A DNA stretch of 64,000 nucleotides from Paramyrothecium sp. XJ0827. Taxonomy: Eukaryota > Ascomycota > Sordariomycetes > Hypocreales > Stachybotryaceae. A program made the position numbers and the translations under genes. Positions 10,746 to 21,130 of this stretch are shown one piece after another. Below the pieces are notes generated by a model that was not told the origin of the DNA, searched no databases, and saw only the letters and a list, made by a program, of their open reading frames with translations. Within the stretch, counting starts at the first letter, position 1. Every line of letters begins with the position of its first letter. The stretch spans positions 806,001-870,000 of the forward strand of contig JAJFPB010000001.1 in the NCBI GenBank assembly GCA_020881915.1. The letters are read 5' to 3'.

Positions 10746-13700
10746 CAAGCTCACGTCTTGGCTCACGGAGGCGCTACAAACAAGCAAACACTAAACATGT
10801 CTTTCTTTTTCACTCTAATTCTCTTAATTCTTAACATTATGGAGACGAGGCTTGGCCCGCCCAGTCATGCTGGACTGGTGATGGTGGAGTCGTCCAACTG
10901 AGAGAGAAACAGGGGCTCGCTATTTCTGAAACGCCGCGGCTGGACGTCATCGAACCAGATGTCGCGAGTGGAGAGTTCCCGCCTTGCGCGCCCCGTAAAT
11001 TCATCCCAACGGGATCCTGCCGAGCTAACACGTGTGGGGCGTTTAATTAGGAGAATTGGCTCGGCGGGCTGCGCACTTCATTTAATTCAGACGAGGGGAC
11101 GGATGCGGCGGATGGGCTGGGTCTTGGCTCGCTCCCTCGGTGAACGGTGACAGCTCAATATGTTTGCTCATGCGGGAGAACGCACAAGTATGCATGAATA
11201 TGAAACGACAGGGCCCTTGGCGGCTAACGGTCCTCATGCTGCGGGCGTCCTCTGCGCTTTTCTTGAGCACGGGAACTCCCCCCGTGACGTCAAGTCGACC
11301 CGCCGCGCGTTGTTCACGAGAGTGTCAGCCGGGCCTACTGTCGGTGGGCCAATCGTTAGTTGACGGGGCTTACTCCGTTAAGGGGATGCAATCAGCCTGC
11401 GACCAACGTGAATTAAAACTTCCTTGCGGGTAGAACTACGAACTTCGGCGTGGAGATGGACGGCCGGATGTTGGCGATATCTGGCCGTTTACCTCACTTC
11501 CGAAATTTCCAAGATTCGTACCTGATTGTGACACATCTCATAACCTCAACTCAGAACATCTCCGTTGATCTCGCGCCGAGGTGCTGGGGATAACGCAGCT
11601 CGGGAATGGCAACGAACTTCTTACACCAATGCATAAAATAATCGGGCCCTTGTGTTGATAGTAAGAAATGCCATCCTTTAGAGTAAGATGAAAGGTTTTG
11701 TCACATAGAAAGGTGTGGGACAAGCTCGCAGAGTAGAAGGTACGTATCATGTGTGAGCATGTTCTATACTAAGGAACTAGAGTACGTCTCCTCAATTAAG
11801 GCTTGCCACTATTCCCACAATCCAAGCACGGATGCCTCAGGCCAGGATGTCTCGAGATATCTGACAAGACGTGATATCCTTTAGGGTAAGATGCAAGGCT
11901 TCAATTCAATACTGGGCTGTCTATTGTCACGGGTTCGCTTGCGCAGTTGTGCTGTCCCCTTTGTAGTCAGCCATGCTTCTCCTACTCGGGAGGATCCTAA
12001 GACAATGAGCCGCAATGTCTTAGAAAAGTCAAGCACAAACAAGTCTGGCAATTTCACGACCTCTTTGACGAACCATATCGACACTGTTTGTGTGTGCTGA
12101 CGGTGATGTTCCTCATCTGTGCATCGTCGTATGGTGTCATCGTTTGATAATTTTCTTTCCCGCATTGCAAAGTTTCTTATTATCTGGAATCCCTCCAAAA
12201 TCAGGACATCCTCTTCTTTCCCAAATCACCTAATAGGCGATAGTCTACTAATAAGGGTTCCGAGATATTTATTGGCCTAGGGTCACGGCCATAGGGCTGT
12301 CCCTCAAGCTCCCTTTTGCAAGGGTCGTCTCCCATGTCACCTCGGTGTGGAGACGTTGCGGCCCCGGCCACGCCTCGTCACTCCTTTTCGGAACGCGTGT
12401 CTTATGTGGCACAAGGCGGTTTGAAGGCAAGTTTGTCTAATAGTAGCAAATGAAGATGATCAAAATTTTCAATCACGGACGAGTTCAGTCCAGAACAACT
12501 TCGGGAAGCGCCTCCAGGTCTGACCTACTCTTGGAGTTGGAGGTCTACATGAACTTGGCTCGAAAGATCCCCCCGGTTACAGCGAGCTTCATTGGCCTAA
12601 AACTATTCTAGATCTCCCAAGATGTAGCAGAATATCCTGAAGCACCCCTATACTATAGACGCCGTATGGAGGGTTCGGCCAAATTAGTCACAGCTCAGCA
12701 TGCAACCTAGAGCACTAATTCTCGAACCCCTGCTACCGGAAAACGAGATCGTCCTCTTATAGGATCGTCCCTGGGGCTCCACTCCCACATTGTAACCAAG
12801 GCTGAACGCGTCTTATACAGAGCATTGGGTATACTGGAAAGGGGCTGACGCAATGGCAGCGCAAGCTCTCATCCAAAGGTAGCGCTTGGATGCTCAATCA
12901 CAAAATGCCCATTCGTGCCATAGCCCCTTTTTAGCAGATTTATATCGCATCTCCTTACCACTTCCGGTTTTGTTGCGTCCCTGACAAGACCGGGGTAGGG
13001 GTAGGAAACAGCACCAAGCAGTGGAGGTTGTATCATTGTCTTCTGTAAACATGTCCCATTATGTGGCCAATCCTTCACGTCGACAGTCCACCGCATCACC
13101 ACAACCAACCAAAGCGAACCGCGCACGGCACCTGTTTATGCTGTATGGAGAGGGAGCGTAGTTATAGCCCAATTTTCGTATGAGTTGCAGGAAATTCGGT
13201 AAGATGCCATTTGGACGTTGGGCAACCTTAGGTGAGTATCCCTGCATTCCATTTCATCCAGATGTAAACCAATAGCAGCATAAGTGACTGGCAAAAAGCA
13301 GGCGCCTTGTCCTATATTACATCATTTAGGCGCACAGCACAGTCTGCGAGATGAGTCTGGAGGGTTCAATTGGACTTCAAGACCCGGTCTGCAAGTACAA
13401 TGTGCTCACGGTCTTTCCGCCTTGACGTTGACCATGCGTAACATTGACACTCCGAGTCTGTGCTGTGCAGTAGGGCGGGCTCGGGCAATCTCCTCTAGGA
13501 CCTCGAAAATATCTGCTCTTGGTGTGTGAAGATGCACATCTGACGTTTGAGATTAGTTGCCACACCCCCCAAGATCTCGAAGTGTTGTGCATTTATCGAT
13601 CGGCTATGTGGGATAGAAGGGTAAGCTGATACCCTTTTTTGACGTGGCTGAAATGTCTCCTGCAGATGCCAGTCTCAAACCCCAGGCGTGGCATCGCTGC

Positions 13701-13862
13701 CAAGCATCTTTTCTGGTTTGACAAACACAGACCTGCCTTCTTCGTGGTAGCGCAAAGATTGACGGGCACCATTTGTGATTAGCGTCATCGCTACTGCCGG
13801 CACTATACCCAAGCCAGGTCTCTCGATCTTCGGATTCTGAACGAAGAGATGCTCAGAAATGA

Positions 13863-13868
13863 TATAAA
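13863..13868 (+). promoter_or_regulatory. Probable TATA box of the aerolysin-like gene
   Basis: TATAAA about 141 bp upstream of the ATG at 14009, followed by a pyrimidine-containing leader. Motif and position only. Confidence 0.45.
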
Positions 13869-14008
13869 GAAGCTGTATCTATCGTCCTTTGAGCTGGATA
13901 TTCACTAACACTCTCATTCGATTCCAAGTACATCTGTTTGCTAGACAATCGGACACCTTTCTTTCAATTTCTTCATTCGCTTTTGCCAGTGCAACACTCT
14001 CTAACACC

Positions 14009-15460
14009 ATGGCAACTAAGACTATCCTGGCCCTCAAGGCAATGATGCTTGTCCATCTTGCCTCGGGTGCGGCTGTGCCGCAGGTCAATAGCGCCAACTT
14101 GGCGCGACGTCAAACCGAAACAATCGATCTCCCCGTCGGTGAGCCAGTAGTCGTCGAGCATGTTGGTCTTGATGAAGCCGGAGTGGGCGATCTGCTGGCT
14201 TCTCTCTCGTCTGTTTTCGGCCCAGCACCCACCCCGGCCCCTACCCCGGATGCTGGTAACGCGCTTGCTGTGGGCCGACGTCGTTCGGCTGATGAGCGCC
14301 GTCAAGCTGCTGATCCTTTTCTGCCCACCCCCAGCACCCCAAACGGAATCATAAACCACGACCAATGTCCCCAGACGACCCTGGACGGCCCAATCATAAG
14401 CCTGCAAGCTTGGACCGGCTCAAGCAACTTTCGTGGCCTTCGTGTTAAAGACTTCGCGGGAACAGAACAAGAGCTCATGGGTGAAATAACCGTATGTCTT
14501 CCACCATTTTCTGCGTGTTTCCTTTGACTGCTGTTCATCCAGATGCCCAGTGCTAATGTCTTTTATGGGTCTGCAGCCAGAACTTGGAGGCAAAGATGCT
14601 GGCGTCTTCGTTTTCAACAACAACGAGCGCATCACGGAAATGTTTGTTTTCGATAGCGGGAGAGGAGGTGTCAACTTCACTACGGACGCAGGACGAACCT
14701 ATAGCGCCCTCTCCAACCTTGCTAGTGAACCAGTCAAAGTAGCGGTCGGCTCCGGCATCATTGGCCGCATCCGTGCCCGTTTCTGCCCCCCAACCATCCT
14801 TGGAGAGGCCATTTGGGACTTCATTGACGAGATCGAGTCCACATCAATCAGTAACATAGCCTATTCCGGCTTCACCAACAACGTTCTGCCCAGCGGCCCT
14901 GGCCAGGCTGTCGTCGTTGGCAGCCAGGCCATTGACAACCTCAAAGGCAGTGCTTCGCAGACCACGAACATCCAGACTCAGGAAGCTGTAGCTAAGACGC
15001 GTTCGATTGCACTTACAGACGGGTTTACCTTTGGAAACAGCCTTTCCATCGAGAAGACCGTCAGCATTCCCTTCCTTGCGAAGTCTACTATCACGCTCGA
15101 TACTAGCTGGGAGCTCCAGCGCTCGACAGTGAGTCATCTGTGGAAACCCGCTTTACAGAATCAGATTAGGCAGAAGACTAACTTTAATGACTCTAGGTCA
15201 CCACAGAGACGGTATCAGAGACCAAGACGAGGTCTACTACCGTAAACCTTGCTTGCCCTGCCAGAAAGTTCTGCCTTGGAACGAGTTTCCTCACCATCTT
15301 CAGCCTCGATGTAAACATCGAGGCCACCGTGCGGGCCACAACGAAGAAGGGGGCAATCTTTGAATGGCTGCAAAAAGGCACTTACAAGGGCGCTGACTCC
15401 CTCGCTCTCGAGCTGCGAATCGATGAATCTGACACCCCGCTCACACCCAGCACTGTTTGA
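14009..15460 (+). CDS. Secreted protein with lectin-like and aerolysin-like character (candidate pore-former)
   Basis: Exons 14009-14491, 14577-15128 and 15197-15460 give 432 residues; the start sits in a good context (CACCATGG). Seen: a signal peptide of about 20 residues; dibasic sites (ARRQ near 33, then RRR and ERRQ near 90-100) that a Kex2-type protease could cut; a Pro/Ala/Thr linker (PAPTPAPTP); a middle region with jacalin-like strand pattern (KDAGVFVFNNNERITEMFVF, then GRTYSALSN); and a C-terminal region rich in alternating Ser/Thr and beta-strand pattern that resembles the aerolysin/ETX-MTX2 fold. In known family members this fold inserts into membranes. Here that role is inferred from pattern only; no residue proves it. 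The reading frame is intact. Alternatives: a non-toxic natterin-like lectin or a wall protein. Confidence 0.72.
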
Positions 15461-16180
15461 GACTCTCTTGCAATGCACCATGGCTACAGGTAAATAAATC
15501 CTTTCCTTCTACTAGCTAGAATGAGAGCCTAAGACAGATATAGTGAAACCCATACTTCAAGTTATATCTCTAGGGCTGGACTGATTTTCTTGTGCATTTG
15601 GTTCTAATACGTACTGAAGAGCATTAGTTCTATCTAGCGAAAAAAAAGTACCAAGCTACAGCCATAGCATACTTAAAGAGACGGTGATTGAGTTTGAACC
15701 ATTGCCCTGGCCTCAAACAATTAGACAACTAGATAGATCAACATAGAACGTTTTGTGATCGGGCAAATTCGATGAATTTCTTGACATACTAATTCTGAGG
15801 CGAATCTCCTCCTCTACTACCTTCCGTACTTTAGCCCATGCGAGTGACGGCCAGAATCTACTTCGGTAGTTTGCCGTGCCGTCGACGAAAACAGTTAGTG
15901 GACTTGGCGTAAGGCCATCACAGCTCCGAATTTGAATACGAGCCTTCCGTCGATCAACCTAAAGAGGCAGGTATCATAACGTCCTCGAGTTTTCAGATAT
16001 GCTTTGTCAGTATCTATTAAGCTGACTCAAATTCAGCTAAGCTTGCCGGTGTATTTGCTTCCATGAACCAATATCAACCTCTACGCCGTTGTCATTTTCC
16101 TCTGACGGATATAAATGCCCCGGGATTCCCATCGAAGCCATTTACCAGCTTCAACATTATAACCAACCAACAGTTCAACC
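15461..16180. other. Intergenic, no gene recognised
   Basis: Holds the 3' flank of the aerolysin-like gene on the left and the promoter of the small secreted protein on the right, including its TATA box. Nothing else is recognisable. Confidence 0.5.
16110..16115 (+). promoter_or_regulatory. Probable TATA box of the small secreted protein
   Basis: TATAAA 66 bp upstream of the ATG at 16181. Motif and spacing only. Confidence 0.45.
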
Positions 16181-16631
16181 ATGCAAGCTTCACTCATTCT
16201 CCTCTTTGTGTCGGCAGCCTTTTGTGCAGTCGTCTCTCCCGCAAATACCCATGACGTGGTTGAAGCCAGACAAACCGAATTGAATGAGTGTTGCTACGAA
16301 TATGTGGACGTTAGTTCTTCGCTCATATACGACGGAGTTATTCTGCTAACTAGTAGCTGCCGTCGTGTAGATTAATAACAACTCCCAATTTTTCCGCCTC
16401 AAGGGGTTAGCAGGGCAAGCACTTGGAGAGCCCAACCCTTGGTGCATTGCCACTATCACCCGGTAAGTAGCTGGCCTTGCTGTGCGTAAAAAGAGAACGA
16501 AAATGAACTGAATGACGCGCAGAGATGCCAGCGACCCTACAAACTGCGCGGCTGCCAAGGCCACAATTTTTGCCGGGTACTGCGATAGTGGCACAACTGT
16601 CCCTAACGTTCCATGTCGGGACGTTGTTTAA
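16181..16631 (+). CDS. Small secreted cysteine-containing protein, candidate effector
   Basis: Three small exons (16181-16309, 16371-16462, 16523-16631) encode 109 residues. I do not recognise a family. Seen: a hydrophobic signal peptide (ASLILLFVSAAFCAVVSP); a possible pro-region ending at EAR-QTE near residue 30; and a mature part of about 79 residues with six cysteines at 37, 38, 68, 82, 94 and 105, so three disulfides are possible. There is no membrane anchor or GPI signal. The donors are GTTAGT and GTAAGT, the acceptors TAG and CAG, and all joins keep frame. Small size, secretion and even cysteine count fit fungal effectors or antimicrobial proteins, but that is inference. The neighbouring aerolysin-like gene has the same orientation, about 720 bp upstream. 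Confidence 0.72.
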
Positions 16632-18974
16632 TGTGGACCAGTGCAGATTTCGTGTTCAGGCATTGAATTATGAGGAATTGTTAAAGTTGCTTTACACTCT
16701 GAGCTATTAAAGAAATAGAAGGGCATGAGCAAGGTCCGAGTGCGCCAAGTCCACTGTTCTGAATGTAGTCTGGGGATTTTCGGAATTCTGGAAACGAGAT
16801 ACTACTACTATGTAGTCAACTTATCGTTCATTCCCATTCTGCAACGGTAGTTATTTCCTGGTACCTGGTAATTGCAAGTACCCGTTGTTATGCCAAAGCC
16901 GGGATATACCTGGCGTCTGTGTCCTATCCGAGCAGTAATGAGGACCTTGCCAATATTTCTTTGGGGTCCCGTTTCGCATCTCAAGACGAGACACGTCCTT
17001 CCTGCTACAGAAGAAAATTCATATGCAAAGTCAACCCTCCAAGAAACTCCTGTGCGTATTTGATTCGTAGAGTTGAATTCTTACCATTTGTTATAGAGCT
17101 CCGGTATTGTTCTCCATTGAGCGCGTCCTGTAATGAACCAAATCTGTGGGTGAGTGGATCAGTAGATGGAGTTGGGCGAGATGACCCGCCTGTCGCCCCA
17201 AAGGACCGATGTTCCGAATCCAGGAGTCGTGAAGGGTCGGCGGAGGGAAAATGGTCGGCACATCTCGAGGCTGGCTCCGGTGTAATAAGAGACGACTTCG
17301 ATCACGAGGGCTTGAGTACCGCAAACCTTGGGTCGGAATGCCGCAAAGAATTTCCTCCTCCACAGCTCCCCTCGCACTTAAACCAATGCAAGATTGATTA
17401 CATGATGTTCGGGCGCGTGCTGGCAATAGAGTAGAAGTGGTGCTATTTTCTGGCAAATCTGTTCTGCGTGAGCCGGGATTCTGGGCTGGGTTACAAGATT
17501 GGGAAACATTGCGTCCAGTCTAGAGCCGGCCTAGGTGCCCTGCTGCCTGGTCATGCGTACTCTGTATTGGTGTGCAGGTAATTTGAGGGACGTGGATGCT
17601 GGGCCAAGTGCAGGGCTTTTCTTAAATGTTTCATAATAGCTTGACGCCAAAAGCTGGAAGTGAGAGACTTCTGCCATGTTGGAGTTTCGCTATTCTTTAT
17701 GAATTCCCCCGATATCGTAGGGCCACGCGTTCGATGGTTAGTGGAACATTCGAAAGCTTGTATTACTAATTCTACGAACTTTCAGAGTACCACGTACCGC
17801 ACGCACATTTCACTGATCCCAAACTCGTTGGGATTTGTCTGTCTGTCCGCCAACAATGTGCAGTCTTCAGTAAACTTGCGTCATGCTTTCTTAGCCAAGA
17901 GGGAGTGGTGCCTTGATTCTTCCATGATCGCCTAGAAACCTATTTTCTTTATGTCATTAGCCCTTAATATGGCACATCCTTGGTATTTTTAGGCTTCACA
18001 GACCGATCATTCTTCCCTCTAGCCAACTCGCTCTCGCTGTCGCCCTCGCCCTCCATGACCTGAGATAGGCACAACGGCAAAGCCATGCTTAGAAGATGTG
18101 AGACGATGCGTGCAGCCTCTGGGCTTGAGGTACTAGAGAGCCGTTGTGACAATTTCTCAAGAAAGGAACCCTGATTTTCTGTGCGAAATGTTCTGTATTC
18201 GCAAGAAGAGAAGAGAGAAGCTTGAGGCAGCCGAGTCTCCAAGGTCCATGGCTTTTCCGATTCCGACCTATGGAGATCAGTTGAAGTTCCGGCACGTCGA
18301 AGCAGGATTATGGAGGTCGATTCAAAGTACTAACTAGCATTTCCTTGGAGAGAGATCTGCAGCTAGTTAGGCCACTACTCTATGATCCTGTGCCTAGTGA
18401 GTGACTTTGAATAGGTTCGCACCTGAGTTTGCGCTTCTCGTCTCTACCTCTAGGTTGCTTGAGAGGACTTGAAACGAAATTAACAATGTATAAAGCCACC
18501 AATTAATATTGAATCTATGAACATTTCTCTGTCGGGCATATGCACCATTTGACAGGATTGGAGACTGCGGTAATGATCAAACAAGTGAAATCTTTAGATC
18601 TATTTCTGACATTAAATAATGCTAATAACTTCATGTACTGCATGGCTAATGTGCAAGTGCATGGAATTCTATAGCTTTTTCTTTCTTTTTTCTCACCAAT
18701 TCAGTCGATACTACCTGATGCCGATAATATGCAGGTAATCACCGTCGGTGGACTTATTGCCTTGCCCGGGCCTTAACTCCAATCCCTGCCGCCTGGTGCA
18801 GGATACAGCGTGGGCCCAGCCTTAAAGATGATGCAAGGGGCAGCCTGTAAAGTCCGCAAATCCGGAGCTAGTGGAGTTCAAGGTTTTATAAAATCTTCCA
18901 TGGACACTTGACTGTTTGAGAGAATTTTACATCATACAGACGCCAATCATCCATCCTTTGAGAAAACAATTGCA
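16632..18974. other. Intergenic, possibly with a degraded coding remnant
   Basis: No intact gene is supported. On the reverse strand at 17964-18242 a frame has protein-like composition (FLEKLSQRL, then a charged tail EGEGDSESELARGK) but no start context, partner exon or known domain; it could be a remnant or chance. The right end is the promoter of the SDR gene. Confidence 0.4.
18887..18893 (+). promoter_or_regulatory. Probable TATA box of the SDR gene
   Basis: TATAAAA 82-88 bp upstream of the ATG at 18975. Motif and spacing only. Confidence 0.45.
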
Positions 18975-19826
18975 ATGTCATTGCGAGCTTTAGTCGTGGG
19001 AGGCACCGGGGGCATCGGGCACGCAATTGCATGCCGCCTCGCTGCTGAGACCAGCTCCTCCACTGTGATCATCAGTGGCCGCAACAAGCCCAAGCACATT
19101 CCTCACAATAACATGGAGTTCCGCCCGCTGGACGCCTCCTCGATGCGGCAAATCAAGCAATATACGGACAGCTTCAAGGCATCAACAGACCAGAAGCTGG
19201 ACTTTCTCGTCATGACGCAAGGCATCATGACAATGGCCGGGCGGACGGAGACAGCAGAGGGCATTGACCGGAAGATGGCGTTGCATTACTACGGAAAACA
19301 ACTCCTCATCCGCGAGCTTCTGCCGAGCCTGAAGGACGATGCCAAGGTTCTAATCGTCTTTGACGGCGTGTATGGCAACCCGGCCAAGCTCAAGTGGGAC
19401 GACTTAGACCTGAAGAACCATTTCAGTCTCGGCACAGCAGCAAATCACTGTATGGTAATGAATGATGCCATGGTCCAATACTACGCAGCGGAGCAACAGC
19501 GGCAGGGCACCCACAAGCGGCAATTCATACACGCATGGCCTGGCGGTGTCCAATCGAACCTTGTTCAGGTTCCGTGGTTCATTCGACCGTTGACGACGGC
19601 CCTGGGCAAAGTCATCTTGACATCGCCAGAGGTGTGCGCCGAGAACCTTCTGAACGGGACCTCGGCGCGAGCAGAAGCAGCCGCGGGCGAGGGAAGGTAC
19701 TGGAGCAACATCAACAACAAGGGGCGGCTAGTTTCAGACAAGACAATTTTCACAGAGGAACAGCTGAAAACGATAGCCGACCACACTTGGGGCCTCGTCG
19801 ATCGGGCAACCAAACACGGAGCTTAG
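18975..19826 (+). CDS. Short-chain dehydrogenase/reductase-like protein, atypical active site
   Basis: Single-exon gene of 283 residues. The N-terminus has a Rossmann motif for NAD(P) (VVGGTGGIGHAIA, residues 7-19), an Arg after beta-2 (SGRNKPK) that favours NADP, LDAS near 53, and LDFLVMTQG in place of the usual NNAG strand. Where a classical SDR has the catalytic Tyr-x-x-x-Lys, this protein reads AANHCMVMNDAMVQYYA; no YxxxK is present, and the usual Ser strand reads VLIVFDG. The C-terminal substrate lobe is present (HAWPGGVQSNL). It may belong to a fungal SDR branch with a different catalytic residue set, or be a binding or regulatory protein. Length is normal for the family. The neighbouring AA9 gene converges on it with 235 bp between stops. 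Confidence 0.85.
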   Translation: MSLRALVVGGTGGIGHAIACRLAAETSSSTVIISGRNKPKHIPHNNMEFRPLDASSMRQIKQYTDSFKASTDQKLDFLVMTQGIMTMAGRTETAEGIDRKMALHYYGKQLLIRELLPSLKDDAKVLIVFDGVYGNPAKLKWDDLDLKNHFSLGTAANHCMVMNDAMVQYYAAEQQRQGTHKRQFIHAWPGGVQSNLVQVPWFIRPLTTALGKVILTSPEVCAENLLNGTSARAEAAAGEGRYWSNINNKGRLVSDKTIFTEEQLKTIADHTWGLVDRATKHGA

Positions 19827-20061
19827 CGGCGCACGTTTGGGGAGGCGTTACTTGATACTGGGTTTGGTCGTGAAGAGATACCAAATGTTTACTGTAATAC
19901 ATCGCATGGCGCATATATCAATATTAATGGTTTTTGAAAACAATGGCTTGCTTATGTATTTCAATATGTACATGAACTCGTTCTACCCGGCATGCCGCAT
20001 TGCAGCGTTTGTCGCATCGTGCCGTCTACAATGCTTTTCTTTTCACACATCCCATCTTGAC

Positions 20062-21130
20062 TCAAACGGTGCGGGCCGATCGGCCAACGTGGGCCTTGCG
20101 GTTCCACCAGGAGTTGGGGTTGTTCCAGGTGGGCTGCTCCTCGACCTCAACAGGGGCAGCCTCGACAGGAGCCTCGACGGGGGCGGCCTCGACAGGGGCG
20201 GGAGCCTCAGCAGCAGGGGCGTCGGCGGCAGCAGCGGGAATGCTGGCACCGTCGTAGAGGGGAGGGCCGGGAATGGGCCAGCTGGTCTCGCTGTGGTCGT
20301 AGATGGACCAGCCAAAGATCTGGGACTCAGACCTGCTGTACAGCTGGGAGGCGACGATGCCGACGTTGGCGAGGGTGTCGGTGCCGGAGCCGGTGACCTC
20401 GATGTTTCCGCACTGAGCGTAGAACTCGGGCTCGCTCAAGTGAGCGCGGTGCAGCGCAATGATCTGTGTTCAGCTCTGTTAGCCTCGTGGTATTGGTTAT
20501 TGCAGGGCGGGTTCTTCGTCTTACCTCGTTGCGGACAACGTACTTGCCAGGGGCGATGGAAGCAGGAACGGTGGCAGAAGTGACGCCTCCGTTCTGACGG
20601 AGGACATCGGCGGCCCAGATTCCTTGGGTGTTGGCGGTTCCGGACACCAGGCCGGACTCGGAGATCTTGGTCCACCGCAGCGCCGTCTTGTCAACAGCCG
20701 CGCAATCGCCATCGCAAGGCGCAATGTAAGTCAGAATCGGTCCTCGGTGCGACTCGGCCCATCCGTTAGGGTTGATCACCTTGAGCCAACGTTAGTCATC
20801 ATTCATCAACATCGGAGAAGCCATATCGGAGAAGCAACAAACCTTGTCATCAGAGGTCCAGAAGAAGTCAATCTGACCACCAGCTTCGATTTGGCCGTAG
20901 TTGGCAGAAGCCTGGCCCTCTTGCCGGCAAACGAAATCGGGGCTGGAGATGTCCAGGACGGGGCCCTCGTCGGGGGTGGTGAAGCTCCATCCGATGGCGT
21001 TGGGGGCCGGGTTGGGGTTCCATCTGGCGAAGCCCTCGTAGGAAACGCCATTCAGAGTTATTGTGTTGATGTACCCGTGTCCAGCAACCTTGGTGGCCAG
21101 CACCGCAGCAATAAGAGCAAATCGAGACAT
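20062..21130 (-). CDS. AA9 lytic polysaccharide monooxygenase with Ala/Pro/Glu/Val-rich tail
   Basis: Exons 21130-20843, 20779-20525 and 20463-20062 encode 314 residues. AA9 enzymes are copper proteins that oxidatively cleave cellulose, xyloglucan or related beta-glucans outside the cell. Seen: signal peptide residues 1-17 and the mature N-terminal His18 (AG-HGYINTI) that forms the copper brace; the second copper His near residue 107 (ESHRGPILTYIAPC); a substrate-side His186 (IALHRAHL); axial Tyr196 (EFYAQCGNI). The residue usually Gln before the axial Tyr is Glu194 here. The paired cysteines expected for AA9 are present. After the catalytic domain (about residue 250) comes a PVEAAPVEAPVEAA-type repeat and a short basic tail (WWNRKAHVGRSARTV); there is no CBM1. 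Introns are phase 0. A TATA box lies at 21267-21272. Confidence 0.93.
20140..20220 (-). repeat. Imperfect coding repeat for the LPMO tail
   Basis: Short imperfect repeats built on CCTCGACAGG/GGGC on the forward strand encode alternating Ala, Pro, Val and Glu in the C-terminal extension of the AA9 protein. The period is about 12-18 bp, so length is likely to vary between isolates. Confidence 0.6.

Larger units (their letters stand above)
10566..14008. other. 3.4 kb intergenic region between divergent secreted-protein genes
   Basis: The left end is the pectate lyase leader and promoter; the right end is the promoter of the secreted protein at 14009. In between, all open frames are short and overlap on both strands, with no conserved motif or exon pattern. 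No tRNA-like or transposon-like sequence was recognised. Such long gaps are common around inducible fungal secreted-protein genes. Confidence 0.5.

Noticed and set aside
12700..12760. TTCGA-containing stretch considered as a tRNA T-arm
   Set aside because: The flanking bases do not form acceptor, D or anticodon stems on either strand.
16919..17434. 171-codon forward frame
   Set aside because: No domain, no splice partner and no signal peptide; probably chance.
19837..20583. 248-codon forward frame rich in Gly and Ser
   Set aside because: Antisense of the LPMO tail repeat and exon 3; its Gly/Ser repeats mirror the coding repeat.
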